In this document: positions 8,771-19,751 of the stretch, piece after piece | How positions within the stretch are numbered: position 1 is the first letter of the stretch | How the letters are laid out: each line of letters begins with the position of its first letter | NCBI GenBank assembly: GCA_028564705.1 | Contig: JAPXFQ010000350.1 | Location: 62,001 to 126,000 of the forward strand | Length of the DNA: 64,000 nt | Direction of reading: 5' to 3' | Source of the DNA: Apricaphanius iberus | Lineage: Eukaryota > Chordata > Actinopteri > Cyprinodontiformes > Aphaniidae | Program-made: the position numbers and the translations under genes | Notes under the pieces: generated by a model | The model's input: the letters and a program-made list of their open reading frames with translations, nothing else | The model's database searches: none | Told to the model about the DNA's origin: nothing

Positions 8771-10430
8771 TCAAAACAGATTCACACAGTTTACAAGAAG
8801 CATGTAGAGAAAACGTAGCCAGGTGTTAACAAGTAGGCTGTTATGAGCCAAAAACACCAGTCTGTCCACAGCACCAGGCTTGAGTGAAGCCCTGTGGCAG
8901 GTTACAACATTCCCACCTGTGCTCAATGCTCTTTCTGAGGGGCTACTTGAGGCAGGTATGCAAAGATATTTTCTGGCTAGTTTTGCTAGCCTTGGGAAAT
9001 TCCCCTCTTGTGATTTCCACCATCCCACAGGATTGACATCACCTAATTCAGGGATCATCAGGTAGCTTTTGAGCTCATTTTTGATTGAGGTGACAGCTGA
9101 CTCCTCTTCTCGTGTGTCTTGCCTTTTGAAGTAACTTCCGAAAACCTTTTTGGCCTTTTTCAGGGGCATCCTGGTCTCATCATCCATGCTCCTTCACCCT
9201 GTTGAAGCTGAGGGGCCTGAGGAAGCGCTGTCTTCCTCTGTTGCCATAGCTAGCAACTCAGTTGTGATCGTTGATGCAATTGCTTCAACCTGGTCCTCAT
9301 CATTGTAACAGTGTTTGAAGCGGGGAGCAAGTGTAGATGCCAAACTTAAGAGGTCAATGTCATCTTTGTATTTTATGTTTGGTGAGGTTTGTATCATCAG
9401 ACTTGACTGCCAGAACCTCTGTGTTGAAACTGTGACAACTTGTTCACCTGACAGAGGACCAAGGGCTTAGCTCACTGATTCCAGCACCTCACCATCTTGC
9501 CAGGTTGGAATAAGATGTCGTTTTTTTCTGTCTGCCCGTAGCACATGGCGGATGGCCTTCTCTTGTTCAGCGAATCGCTCGATCATGCGCTGTCTGGAGC
9601 CCCATCTTGTGGGTGATTCAGTGATTAGTTGGTGTTGAGGAAGCACTCAGGGCTTTCTTCATTTTCCAGCTGGTGGAGAAAGCTGCTACAACCTTTTTAC
9701 AAACACTGATGGCACGGTCCACTCTTGGATCACGCATGCTCCTTTCTGAAGAAAAAAACAATCATAAAATGTACATTTGTTAAACAAAATCATTTTGAGA
9801 CTTTGCACTTTCATGTATGTTCACCATTACATGATTAATAATAATAATAATAATCTCATTATTATTCTTTTTCTTCTTATTATTATTCAGAAGAAGATGA
9901 AAAAGAACTTTTATTTGTATACCACTTGTCACAGACAGGAAGTGAATAAAATAAACTGAAATTTCACAACCCAATAAATACATAAAATAAAAAAAGGTAT
10001 AAAATGTAAAATCAGCCCAAGTTTAATTAAAGGCTTGTCGGAACAAAAAAGTCTTCAGCTATTCCACAGTCTGTGCTACTGTTTGAATATTATAATGATG
10101 AACAACTGGGTAATATAAATCCTCTTATAAGTTGAGTGCGTGTGTTGTGCCAATAAAAAACCGAAAAAAAGAACGAAAGAAAGAAAAACTCACCGATCGC
10201 AACGTGTAGCCGATGACCAAAACATGGCAGCCTGGTCCAGTTGTTGATGCGCAGTCCACAGACAACGTTTGCGCCACTGTCCGTTGTTCCTTCAGTGACC
10301 ATGCAGCAAGGCTATCTTTTAAGCCTAGTGCAGTGGCTTCACCTATGTGGTCTTGGGGAAAGTAGTGAACTGGATCCTCTCTTTGGTACTAGCTCCTCTA
10401 CTGATTCCTCCATAGCGCCAACTAGCCTGT
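8771..10430 (-). pseudogene. ZBED-like hAT transposase, spliced and decayed
   Basis: Minus-strand blocks read in order: an N-terminal piece near 10430-10300; GTTDSGANVVCGL...RLPCFGHRLHVAIG (about 10300-10192) ending at a GTGAGT donor; after an acceptor near 9746, SMRDPRVDRAISVCKKVV and then SPTRWGSRQRMIERF; and TLAPRFKHCYNDE (9397-9194). The last block is the hAT dimerisation region NPVGWWKSQEGNFPRLA...SSPSERALSTGGN (9187-8771). This order is that of ZBED1-like hAT transposases. Stops and frameshifts between blocks show decay. The BED finger is not visible. Retained splice borders suggest an intron-containing element or an old host-type ZBED copy. Confidence 0.8.
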
Positions 10431-10439
10431 GAGCAAACC

Positions 10440-10462
10440 TGTGTGTGTGTGTGTGTGTGTGT
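10440..10462. repeat. (GT)n microsatellite
   Basis: About 11 GT units. Confidence 0.9.
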
Positions 10463-10469
10463 TAGGGTT

Positions 10470-11088
10470 TCCACATGACTTAATCCTCTCTACTGATTGG
10501 CTTCTGAGTCATGCATGGGCGTCTGTTTTACAAGCCGTGCACCGTTTGTCTTTTTCTTTAGGAGACAGTATAAATACTCCATAATGTAAAAATGCATATC
10601 TTCAAAGTTACTTTGATGATATATCGCCCACCTCTTTGTGGTAATATATATAAGCTGCATTTCCCATTCATCCCTCTTTTATTATCACATATTCTCCTAG
10701 AATGAAAGAAAATTATGATTTGGCAATTAATGCCTTTGCTTGAAAACTTTGACTCTTTTCAGTTTTTAACTTATATATCAGGTTGTATCCATTATAATGT
10801 TACTATTGTTTGAGCTAAGGGTATTCATTTTGTTTTTGGATCATTTCTATATATTTTTATATTGTAACCTTAAAGTTTTGCTACATCTTAAATCTAATGT
10901 TAAAAGCAATGTTGCTGTTTTTCACTAAAATTGTACTGTTTTGTTATGTTGCTTGTACTTGTTACAACAACAATGAAATAATGTAATTTTAAAATTCTAG
11001 AGATTTTTTTTAATTTCTTTAAAAGAGTAAATAAATATCATGTTTGTAAAGTTGCTTATAGCCATTTCAGCTTTTTAAAAAGCCACCA
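10470..11088. other. Intergenic stretch without recognisable gene
   Basis: AT-rich sequence with no convincing coding or repeat structure. Confidence 0.35.
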
Positions 11089-13366
11089 TCATATTATGCA
11101 GAGTTACAGTTGACATTATACTTTTGGTAGGGATCCTTAACTACTGTAAAATAAAATAACTTATGTTACAGTCTTCCTGTAATTCTATAACAGTCTCTGT
11201 TATAGAATTACAGGAAAACTCAGAAAATTACAGTAAACCTGTAACATGATTACAGTAAAATGGTAATGAAATTACTGTAAAACCAGGGTTTTTCCTGCAT
11301 TCTAATTTACGTGGCGGTTACCTCCAGCTAATTTGCTTGCCGGCCCAGCCTGATATCGCTCTGCCGCCCGCTATATGGATGTTGTTTTAACTGCAGTTGC
11401 AGCGTTGAGCCACTATGGGGCGCTGTATCAGCAGCGGTGTGCCAGGGGAAGCGCAGAAAGATACATTTATTTTCTATAAAGTGTAAAAATTGGGTTTTGG
11501 GTGGCATTGGTGTCCCGATTCCCCCGGCTCTTTAAACAGGTAAATGTTTTGTTTTTTGCATCCAAGTATGTCTTGTTTATTTTTTTAAAACATCCTCCGT
11601 CTCAGAGTAACATTAATGGATTTTAGCGTTACAGATATGACCTGGGAAAATTAGCCACTACTTTAAAAAAAAAAAAAACTCGCGAAGAGTCAGGAATCCA
11701 GCTGAAACAGCGCAGACAAAATATCGAAACAAGCAGTTAAAAGGTAATTATAGTTGGGAAAAGATGTGAAAATTGCAGGCAGGGACTGGCAAGGGTTCAG
11801 AATCATGGCCAGAATGCAGGACAGGACACTTTTTATGACCAGTTTGTCTCCACCAAACCTGAAGCCTGGCTCATAATGCTGCGTTGAGACCGCTTGCTTT
11901 GTCAACATCAAGCAACGCTCATAAAGCACCGCAGAGACTGAGACGCTCCTCCAACGGCCTCAACCGAAGACTTAAAATGTCATCTTGACGTTGCTGATGC
12001 TGACAAGGCTTGCGGTCTGAATGAACCACAACAGCCGCGGAGCACTGCTAAGTGATCGTTTCGGCGTCTGACCAACTTTTTGCGCAAGCTGCAAGCAATC
12101 CAGTCATTTGCGAAACTAAAGGCAATGTTTCTAAATAAAGTACTGCAGATTACAAATGCGATCATTTTTATGGATCTAAACAGATTATAGAGATAATATA
12201 GAGAGCTTTCCTCCTGTCGAATTCACTGGGAAACAGAAAGAGAAAATATATTTATTAAATGTGAAGGGGAGATAAACAAATATGCGTATTTCAATAATAA
12301 ATACTCCTCTCTGCCACTGTGCAAACTGTCATGTTTTCTTTCTGCGCAGATGCTACTTTCAAGATTTTTACAGACTCCTTTCTGCTCCAAAAACATTCTG
12401 CAATGTTGCAGGTACCGTTTAAAGATGGAATAAATACATAATCTAAATGTCATGGGTCTGGCTGAAGTTTTATTTTACTGTGGATGAGTAAAAAATATTC
12501 ATATAATATTTTTGGTTCACTCCCACTTTCCATTGTGTGGAGAGAGTCTGAAAATCTCTCCAACTTTGCAGTGAATGCAGATTATTCTCACTATCTCAGC
12601 ATCCAGCGCTCCCAGAGAGAGATTTGATTGGTCCACCTGAAACAGCAGATTATCTTCAGCAACCCGTTCTATTGCAGGACTCAGATCTGTTGATTAAAGT
12701 TGAAGTTTCTCTGCACAGAACGGGCAAAACCAGCAAAGGTTGCAAATGTAACACATTTTATTATTGCGTATATTCTTCTGGGACGGATATGTAGAAATTT
12801 GCCATCCTTGTGCTATATGTGGATTTTTAATGTCTGCCATTTGAGTAAAAAGAAAACACATAATCCTTTGGCTTTGAATAAAGATGCATTTTTCAACACC
12901 TGTTTATACCTTCAGTGCTTATTGTGATGAAACGTGGAACAGAATAATAATAGGCTATGAATAGTTAATAACAAAGTTAATAATAATAGTTCATGTCTGG
13001 CTGCTAGATGTGTGGATTAATCCCTACAATTCAATGCACTTTTAGTTAAAAGTTGGCTCCTTATGTTTGTATGTATATTGTTTTGATAAAATCATTCTTT
13101 AACATGATAATTGTCATATTCTTATTAGAACACTTAGCTAAAAAATATGTTTCCTTTAAAAAAAAGTGAGTCAGTTGAATGCACAGAATTCATGCATGTG
13201 TTGGCGCATGGTCAGGATGGTACCACCTCTGCCTTCATTTGAGCCAGGAAAAACCCTGGAAACAAAAAGAATTTACAGTAAAATTGGAACCAATCACAGT
13301 AACTGGCTGTCAACCCTGCTGCCAGTAATCTACTGTAAATGTTAGTCATTTTTCTTACAGTGCAGA
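11089..13366. mobile_element. Nested non-autonomous DNA elements (TTACAGTAA-rich outer, 2-kb inner)
   Basis: The outer flanks (11089-11282 and 13260-13366) are rich in TTACAGTAA-type repeats and include a short inverted repeat around 11186-11215. Between them, 11283-13259 begins CCAGGGTTTTTCCTG and ends with its exact 15-bp inverted complement. That is the form of a cut-and-paste transposon. No transposase motif is readable inside. I could not find a matching target duplication, so the class stays open (hAT is the first guess from the terminal sequence). Confidence 0.5.
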
Positions 13367-14010
13367 TTGACGGTTCTCCCTGGCTCTGCTCTCATGTCTC
13401 ATTCTAACAGGCTGGGACTGGGTTATCCTGAGTTATCTCTGTAGTTATGCTGCTGTAGGGTTAGACTGTTGGAGGACAGACCGACCATTTATTTCCTAAT
13501 CTGCTACTTTTCTACTACTCTCCTGTTGAATTGTTTGCTGTTCTTTTAGCTTTTTTCCTAGTGTTTTTCTCCCTATAACCTCCACCTGGTCTGGTACCCT
13601 GCTCAGTTCTGCTTCGACTGGGATGATGGCTGCTAGTAACTGAACATTATCCATGTCCTGTTATAACTTTTTTTACATTCTTTATAGAAAGTACATCAGT
13701 TCTATTTATTTTCTGTGTCTCTGCTCTGTCTTCTTAAGTCCCCAGACGGTCGTGGCAGATGACAACTTGTCACTACATGCTTGCTCAGTATGAGAGATTA
13801 CTGAGGGATTGCTGTGGTTGGAAAGTATGCATCAAAGGGGAACAACCTCCAGCCAATGACTTGATGCAATCTGCTGGGATTCCTTAAATAGAAAACTTTT
13901 AAAAACTGATAGGAATGCATTGAAATGACTTTTCATGTAAAGTGCCCTGAGATGACCTCTGTTGTGAAGCTGTGTTATAGAAGTAAAATGAATTAAATGA
14001 AGATATTGAG
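13367..14010 (+). mobile_element. L2-type LINE 3' untranslated fragment
   Basis: The blocks GTTATCCTGAGTTATCTCTG, GACTGTTGGAGGACAGAC and CCCAGACGGTCGTGGCAGATG recur in the L2 tails at 23750-24330 and 48780-48860. No coding part remains. Confidence 0.65.
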
Positions 14011-14163
14011 TATTTAGATTTAACTCACTTTGTATAAATTTTTCCAAAAATTCCAAATACAATTTAAGATTCCAGCACATCTTGGAATGAAAAAACTAAA
14101 ATGCATCTACATTCTTGATAAAAAACAATCAACGATATCTAAACGAAAAGAGAAAAATAAATA

Positions 14164-14517
14164 TTAAAGGGCTTATATTTTGTAAAATCAAGTTTTTAGA
14201 GTGTTCAACCATCTGGTAATGCAACTGTCTCATACCCCCCCCCCCCCCACCAGATTTTTGGCTTAATTCACACATGTCTGAGTATTCCTCCTGAATTGCT
14301 GTCCTCCCTGTCCTAGAATACAACTGAGGGTTCAATTAGTGACATCACTGGTTGAAAACAATGGAGTGCAGGCAGAGCGGCTTACATCTGCTAGAGTTCC
14401 AAACACACCCTCCTCCTTCTTACAGCTAATAGCTGCTTCAGTTTTTGGCATCTTAAAACACTTTTGTTGGATTTTTTACTTTCTCTGTGAAAATGCCTGT
14501 TTGGCTTTAACATTTCA

Positions 14518-14558
<41 letters not shown>

Positions 14559-14600
14559 AGAAGTTGAAAACTGTAAAATAGCATGATTAATTCCCTTTAA
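14164..14600. mobile_element. TTAA-flanked MITE, copy 1
   Basis: The element lies between TTAA (14164-14167) and TTAA (14597-14600), with inverted AGGG / CCCT ends. Its left part (CAACCATCTGGTAATGCA, TTTTTGGCTTAATTCA) is shared with 62592-63058. TTAA duplications suit piggyBac or Kolobok families. It contains a C14 run (14235-14248) and a TA microsatellite (14521-14556). Confidence 0.6.
14521..14556. repeat. (TA)n microsatellite
   Basis: About 17 TA units inside the MITE. Confidence 0.9.
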
Positions 14601-14819
14601 GATGCTTAATTTTGGTAAATAAATGCTTTTATGACACTTGGACTGTATTTAAACATAGATCACAGTATCAGGAAAAAGCATCAAATCGTTGTTACACATC
14701 ACAAAAGAAGTCACACATATTTTAAAAAAAACACTGTTAATGAGCTGTCCATACTTCAGTCCAGTTTGTGGTGGTAATTGACTTTTCTGACTGGTCTTCC
14801 AAGCTTCATATGAGAGACA

Positions 14820-14940
14820 GAAGCGCGGAAGTCTTCCTGTCCAATATGGCGGCTTCATTGACGTACGCTGCGATAGCGTCCACTATACAGCGGGTGTCGA
14901 CTTTCAGTTCGGAGCCCCGCTAGAAGACGCAGGAGTCAGC
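14820..14940 (+). promoter_or_regulatory. RSU1: RSU1 promoter region with YY1-like and CRE-like sites
   Basis: This CpG-rich stretch lies just upstream of the RSU1 first exon. AATATGGCGGC (14843-14853) fits the YY1 core AANATGGCGGC, often close to start sites of housekeeping genes. TGACGTAC (14859-14866) resembles a CRE. There is no TATA box. RSU1 is broadly expressed, which suits this promoter type. Actual transcription start is not visible from sequence. Confidence 0.5.
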
Positions 14941-15105
14941 AGCCGGACCGCTCTCCGTTTGCTTGGGCCGGGCGCAGTTGGAAGAGACATTTCCGAATAA
15001 GGAAAGGGTGTGCTTTCGGATACTCTTCCGGGTTAGGCGGACACTTCGAGATTCTGCGTTAGGAAGTAGGAAACAATCATTGTTTTCCCAGCTCTCGCCG
15101 TAACG
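14940..15105 (+). other. RSU1: RSU1 untranslated exon 1 (5' border approximate)
   Basis: GC-rich sequence ends in a TAACG/GTGAGG donor at 15105. An acceptor (CATGCTTTCAG, ending 15188) sits four bases before the RSU1 start codon. This implies an 83-nt intron inside the 5' UTR. The 5' border of the exon is a guess. Confidence 0.5.
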
Positions 15106-15192
15106 GTGAGGCTTTTTGATTATCAGCTTCTTCTCATGCCTCGTCCTGAGCGCTAATGAGTGTAGATGTTTCCCCTTCATGCTTTCAGAACC

Positions 15193-15301
15193 ATGTCCAA
15201 GTCTTTGAAGAAGATCGTGGAGGAAAGTCGGGATAAGAGCCTTCCTGAGGTGGAAATGTGCGACAGGGGCGTTTCTAACATGCTGGACATCCCAGGACTG
15301 T
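15193..15301 (+). CDS. RSU1: RSU1 coding exon 1 (start codon)
   Basis: ATG at 15193 opens MSKSLKKIVEESRDKSLPEV and reaches MLDIPGL at the donor (T/GTAAGC). It covers residues 1-36 plus one base. The N-terminal peptide is diagnostic for RSU1. The first leucine-rich repeat begins at the end of the exon. Confidence 0.95.
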
Positions 15302-15541
15302 GTAAGCTGAAAAACTCTCATTTTTCAAACATAAAAGCGGAGCAGAATGGCTGAAAGCTGCTGGCGAGGCATTTTCCAGCACACAGCTGGAACCCTGTTT
15401 TAGAGAAATGATCCAGCTTATGGACTGTGAAATGAAAGTTTTCTAGATGGCCAACTGGATCTAAAGCTACTGTGATTCATTTTGCAATCAGTTGTGGCTC
15501 CTGTTTTTGACGTTTTTTTTCCATTCTTTTTCTCATTTCAG

Positions 15542-15592
15542 TCACACTATCTCACATCACTCAGTTGGTCCTCAGTCACAACAAGCTCGCAG
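15542..15592 (+). CDS. RSU1: RSU1 coding exon 2
   Basis: This 51-nt exon, completing a Phe codon, reads TLSHITQLVLSHNKLA, the core of the first leucine-rich repeat (LxxLxLxxNxL). It is bordered by TTTCAG and GTAAGA. It is too short to appear as an independent reading frame. Confidence 0.95.
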
Positions 15593-15715
15593 GTAAGATG
15601 CTCCTGCTTTACTCTTGTCATCAGAAAAACCGTAATACAGACTGCAAGAGAAGATTCTTCTCCCCACAGCTGTCAGCATCTACAACAACTCTTTAAAGAA
15701 ACTTGGCTATTATGA

Positions 15716-16370
15716 ATTACATTGTTTAATTTCTTTTTAAAGTAAATTTGAGTTGAACTGAAACTACACGAACCATGTAAACTGTTTCATAGCACAAGTA
15801 CCACACTGAAAGCTAACCAAGCATGGAGGGCCAGCATAGAGTGGTGGTTTTAGCATTGTGCCAGATGAATCCTGCTGCAGTAACTCAGAATGAACAGAGA
15901 AGAGACAGGACTATTCAGAATGCTGCTTTTCACACGAGACAGCTCCATATGAGGAAGTGTGCTATGAGTAGTGGTGCACACAACTTCACAGCACAGATGT
16001 CCTCTTATACAGACGTTGGGCAATCTATCCATCATGAACGCTTGTTTAGACTGTATTTACCCAGGATACCCTGCACAACAGTCCGCTTCCTGCTTTTGGA
16101 GCGGTCCAGGTCCGCTTACCTTTCACATATGTCATCAAACCACGCAGAGTTTGCTTTAATCAGTCTTAGAGCTATGTTTTTAAAAGGAACTAGAGTTTGT
16201 TGTTTGGGCAATCGAACTCTGCTTTGGACCATTCACACCTCCTCAAACCAGCAAACTTTCTGCGCAAACACATTCTAGTTTGGACTAAGCAGGGCTGGTG
16301 GGAATGCACTCTAAAACAAACAAACATTTGAAACCATGGAGCTTTCTGAATGTATCTATTTTATCTTGCT
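15716..16370. other. RSU1 intron sequence, unclassified repeat-like
   Basis: This holds a 151-residue open stretch (15823-16278) with no family motif. Phrases such as CCCAGGATACCCTGCACAAC look like parts of an old fish DNA transposon, but I find no terminal repeats or target duplication. Confidence 0.3.
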
Positions 16371-16560
16371 GCGCATTAATGTGGCATAAAGTAGTCGTCT
16401 TGTAACCAGCAGGTCGTAGGTTCGATTCCAGCATCCTTCTGTCTCATGCATTTAACCCCAAGTTGCCTTCCCATTTACATATCGAGGGCTTGGAACCAGA
16501 GGGGCGTAAGTGGCATTTGACAAACTTTACAGGAGAGCCAAAACAAAATTTGGACCACAC
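16371..16560 (+). mobile_element. tRNA-derived SINE fragment
   Basis: GGTCGTAGGTTCGATTCC is a good RNA polymerase III B box and is identical to the B box of the SINE at 61519. The head is poorly kept and the tail is lost. Confidence 0.55.
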
Positions 16561-16679
16561 TTTAATCAAATGTATCTACTAACCTGCAACTACAACATTG
16601 CAACCACATACATAATTATATGAGTAAGTACTTAGGTGAACATTTTATTGCATATTAATAACAATGAACATATTGTAAA

Positions 16680-16990
16680 ACCTTGTGCGTGGCTCACCCA
16701 GTTCTGCTGGGTGGGCCACGCCCTGCCCCTCCGCCCTTGGGGTTTTCTGGAGGATGGTGTTCCAGGTGTGTGAGAGCATCTCAGTTGATGGTATCTTTGG
16801 CCCGTTTCCTGATAAGGAGGCAATCGAAATCAGGAAACGTGCCAAAGGTACCATCACGCCACGCCCTGAAAGTAACAGCTGATAAACGACACGTCGCAGC
16901 TGTCAGATGACGCTTCTGAGGAAGACTGAGGGACGCAGTCGAAACATGTCAGGTAAAGATAGAAAAGTTGTTTTTTTCTTCACCTGAACA
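16680..16990 (+). mobile_element. Possible Penelope-like element end
   Basis: Two successive hairpins (16687-16721 and 16787-16855) are followed by CTGAGGAAGACTGAGGGACG and GTCGAAACATGTCAGG. The latter resembles the GAAAC-containing blocks I associate with Penelope-like elements in fish. There is no reverse transcriptase here. A hammerhead-like order (CTGATAAG ... CGAAA) is present but lacks the conserved G of CTGANGA. A weak family call. Confidence 0.3.
16687..16721. repeat. 35-nt near-perfect hairpin
   Basis: GCGTGGCTCACCCAG and CTGGGTGGGCCACGC pair across a 5-nt loop with a single wobble. Confidence 0.8.
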
Positions 16991-17422
16991 CCTTGTCTTT
17001 ATAAAAGAAATTAACCCAAATTAATCTCTCTTATGTTGTTGAACATTTAATTTTTGGAAAGCAGACATTTTTTTAACCAATGTATTACTTAGACTTCCAT
17101 AGCTCAGAGTCATGTTAATCTAGCCATCTTGTTTTACAAGGATACTTTGCAGTTTGTTTTTAGTTGGACATTAAATTAATTCCAGGAAAGGATGGTTGCA
17201 ATGAAAGCAGGTTTTTTTTTAATGTTTTTTTTATCACTGTCAATTTCTTCTTATGAAAAAAAAAAAAATCTGGTAGGAAAAAAATTATTGAAATCTGAAA
17301 TCAGATTTGGTATAAAAATAATCAGACATTTAATTTTTTATATTGCCTAGGCCATACTCCAAGTGTTTCTGTAAATATTCACCCTTTATGCTGAACCTGT
17401 AAAATAAGACAGGTTTGGCCCT
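16991..17422. other. RSU1 intron, no recognised element
   Basis: AT-rich sequence with poly(A) and poly(T) runs. Nothing else is visible. Confidence 0.35.
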
Positions 17423-18410
17423 TGTTCAGAATCAGAATCAGCTTTAATGGCCAAGTATGACACATACAAGTATGACGCCTACAAGGAATTTACAGATACA
17501 GTACAACCTGTCCAAGATCATTACAAACAACCACAACAACAAACAGATCCAGGTCACTGTTGGGCATGCAGCCACCGAGCGGCGCTCCCGTTTATGAAAC
17601 ATAGAGAAATACATATCTTGGGAGGGGAGGGTTCCACGGTGAGGGGAAAAAAAACGCTCAACTGTGTTGTGGGTCCGTACAGCACTCACAATGCAGGTAA
17701 AAGAAAAAACCACACCAAAAAACATTTAAGCACATATTCAGACAATAACAATGACACATCAGGAAGGATGGGCAGGTATGAGCTCCAGTCCACAGGTTAA
17801 CGCACTGCCATCGAGGCGCGCTGTTATCCAGCTTCCTGTTGCAGGAGAGAGAATTAAGGATACAGCGAGACGGTGTGTGTGAATGTGAGTGTGTGTAACC
17901 ATGTCAGTGTGTGCGTCAGTAGATGCAGGTGTACGGGGGAGAGGAGACTCTGTTGACATTCTTTTCAGGGACATTTGATTAGGACCAGGTTGAAGGTCTT
18001 CATGGGAGCCAAAATATAAAATTGTTTGGATTTCAGGGAGAGATCAAATATTCTTCTCTGCCCTTTCAGTCTGTCAGTGGTTTCTTTTATAGTCTAATTC
18101 AGCCAAATTGTAGTTCAAATTAAAGTTCCAAATCCAAATTAATTCCCAGATTAATAGTTCCAAATCCAATTAATTTACAGTTGCCCCAATCCGCACCGAC
18201 AGTTTCTCCAAGTCCGATAACAAATTGCAGATGAGTCCCAGAGCGCCGGCCAGATCGCCTCTTACAGCGTCTGTTCTGCGTCCCAGCTCCTCCAGCATTT
18301 GGTTCTGAGTCCCATCAGTACGAATCAACGCATCCGGCTGTTCCTTCAGCCGTCCAATCGCTTCTGGAAGCGATTGGACCTCGTTAAACCTCAAATTAAA
18401 AGTAGCCTAC
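17423..18410 (-). mobile_element. Non-LTR retroelement fragment (TCAGAATCAGCTTTAATGGCC tail)
   Basis: The left edge (GAATCAGAATCAGCTTTAATG) is a phrase common at LINE 3' ends in fish, here on the minus strand. A 74-residue minus-strand stretch at 18170-18394 (LPEAIGRLKEQPDALIRTDG) has heptad-like leucines that could be coiled coil. No reverse transcriptase motif is present. Confidence 0.4.
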
Positions 18411-18785
18411 TGCTCTGCCATTAAAGTTGTGTTTTTGGTTTCATTTATTGAAATACAAAACCTGAAACAAACCTAAAGCAATTTAAAAATAAAATATAAA
18501 TAATATTTTTTTAAACAAATCTAGAAAGAAGAATGTCTGAGAACCTGATCCTACTGTGAACAGGGCTTTAAGCACTGCGGTAGTGAGCCGTGAACCTGGA
18601 CCTACTGAGTAAGGGAGTCACCAATACTAACCATTCAGCCAACATGGTGATGAGCAAGGATTCAATATGACATATACTGATAACATCCCCACGTTGTTTA
18701 AGAGTTATCTAATTCTCGACTCATACGGATTTATTTAGGATTTTAGGCTGCTTGCAGTTAACTTCAGGGTTCTGCTTATTTGGAT

Positions 18786-18793
18786 CTTTAAAC
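18786..18793. repeat. hAT target-site duplication, left (CTTTAAAC)
   Basis: Identical to 19017-19024 on the far side of the MITE. Eight bases is the hAT length. Confidence 0.85.
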
Positions 18794-19016
18794 CATGGGT
18801 CCCCAAATCCAGGCCTCAAGGGCCGGTGCCCTACCAGTTTTAGATGTGTCTCTGCTCCAACACAGCTGATTCAAATTGTCCAACTTCATCCTCAGCATTG
18901 CAAAGTTCTGCAGAGGCCTGCTAACAAGCCATCATTTGATTCTGGTGTGTTAAACCAGGGAAAGAACTAAAACCTGCAGGATACCGTCCCTCGAGGCTTG
19001 GATTTGGGGATCCCTG
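18794..19016. mobile_element. hAT-type MITE with intact 8-bp duplication
   Basis: The 223-bp element starts CATGGGTCCCCAAATCC and ends with the inverse of CAGGGATCCCCAAATCC, giving near-perfect 17-bp terminal repeats. It is non-coding, so it must have been moved by a transposase from elsewhere. Confidence 0.85.
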
Positions 19017-19398
19017 CTTTAAACTATAGCTTACTCTGAGACAAACAACTCCAGACCAATCAGCTGTTACAGCTGCTGGGTAGGAGTGAGAGGGATATCA
19101 TGTTACCGGACTGACCCGTTTCAGGTCGCTTTGGAAAGCTTAGAACCAAGGCAGAGGTATTCCGAAAAAAGGGGTCGGCTGGGGTCGGTTTGGAACGGAC
19201 GCAGGTAACAGAAAGACGCCAAAGTGCCCCGTTCTGTACCGTACTGGCACTAGTGGAAATGGGGCATTAGGGGGAGCCCAGAGACCCTACGGAGGAAACT
19301 CATTTCAGCCGCCTGTGTTCGTCATTTGTTGATTTCCAATTAGATATATCCAGATTGTTTTTAAAAGCAGTTATTCAAATTCAGTTTCTAAATACAAT

Positions 19399-19427
19399 AA
19401 CCTCACGTTACTCCGTAACGTGAGGTT
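19399..19427. repeat. Palindrome around TAACCTCACGTTA
   Basis: AACCTCACGTTA and TAACGTGAGGTT flank CTCCG. This could be a cruciform or part of a decayed element end. Confidence 0.7.
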
Positions 19428-19449
19428 ACCAGATCGAGTGTGCCTAAGC

Positions 19450-19463
19450 GTTGCTACGGTAAC
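19450..19463. promoter_or_regulatory. RFX X-box-like motif
   Basis: GTTGCTACGGTAAC fits the imperfect palindrome bound by RFX factors (GTNRCC-N-RGYAAC) with one departure. It lies in the same intron segment as the full CRE at 19870. Confidence 0.4.
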
Positions 19464-19751
19464 GTTTCCCTTGCCTCTCGTTGCTTAGCTTTAATTCAGG
19501 CAAAGTTATCAAGCTCAAAACTGATACTACAGTGGACAAAAGTCTGTTATACTTTCTGGACATGCTTATATTTATGTTTATGAGTAAAGGATTAACTACA
19601 TTTAAGGTGGCTTGAGTAGCCACCACACCTCCTAGCTGAATATTCAGCCTTCGGAATTGATATGTTAGCAAGCCTAAAATAACTTTATTATAGTGTATTA
19701 GCACTTCCAGAAGTATACAACAAAATACATAAGGAAACACGCTTAACTTAC

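Noticed and set aside
16798..16845. Functional hammerhead ribozyme in CTGATAAG ... CGAAA
   Set aside because: The conserved CTGANGA core has A where G is essential, and the stems do not arrange as a three-way junction.
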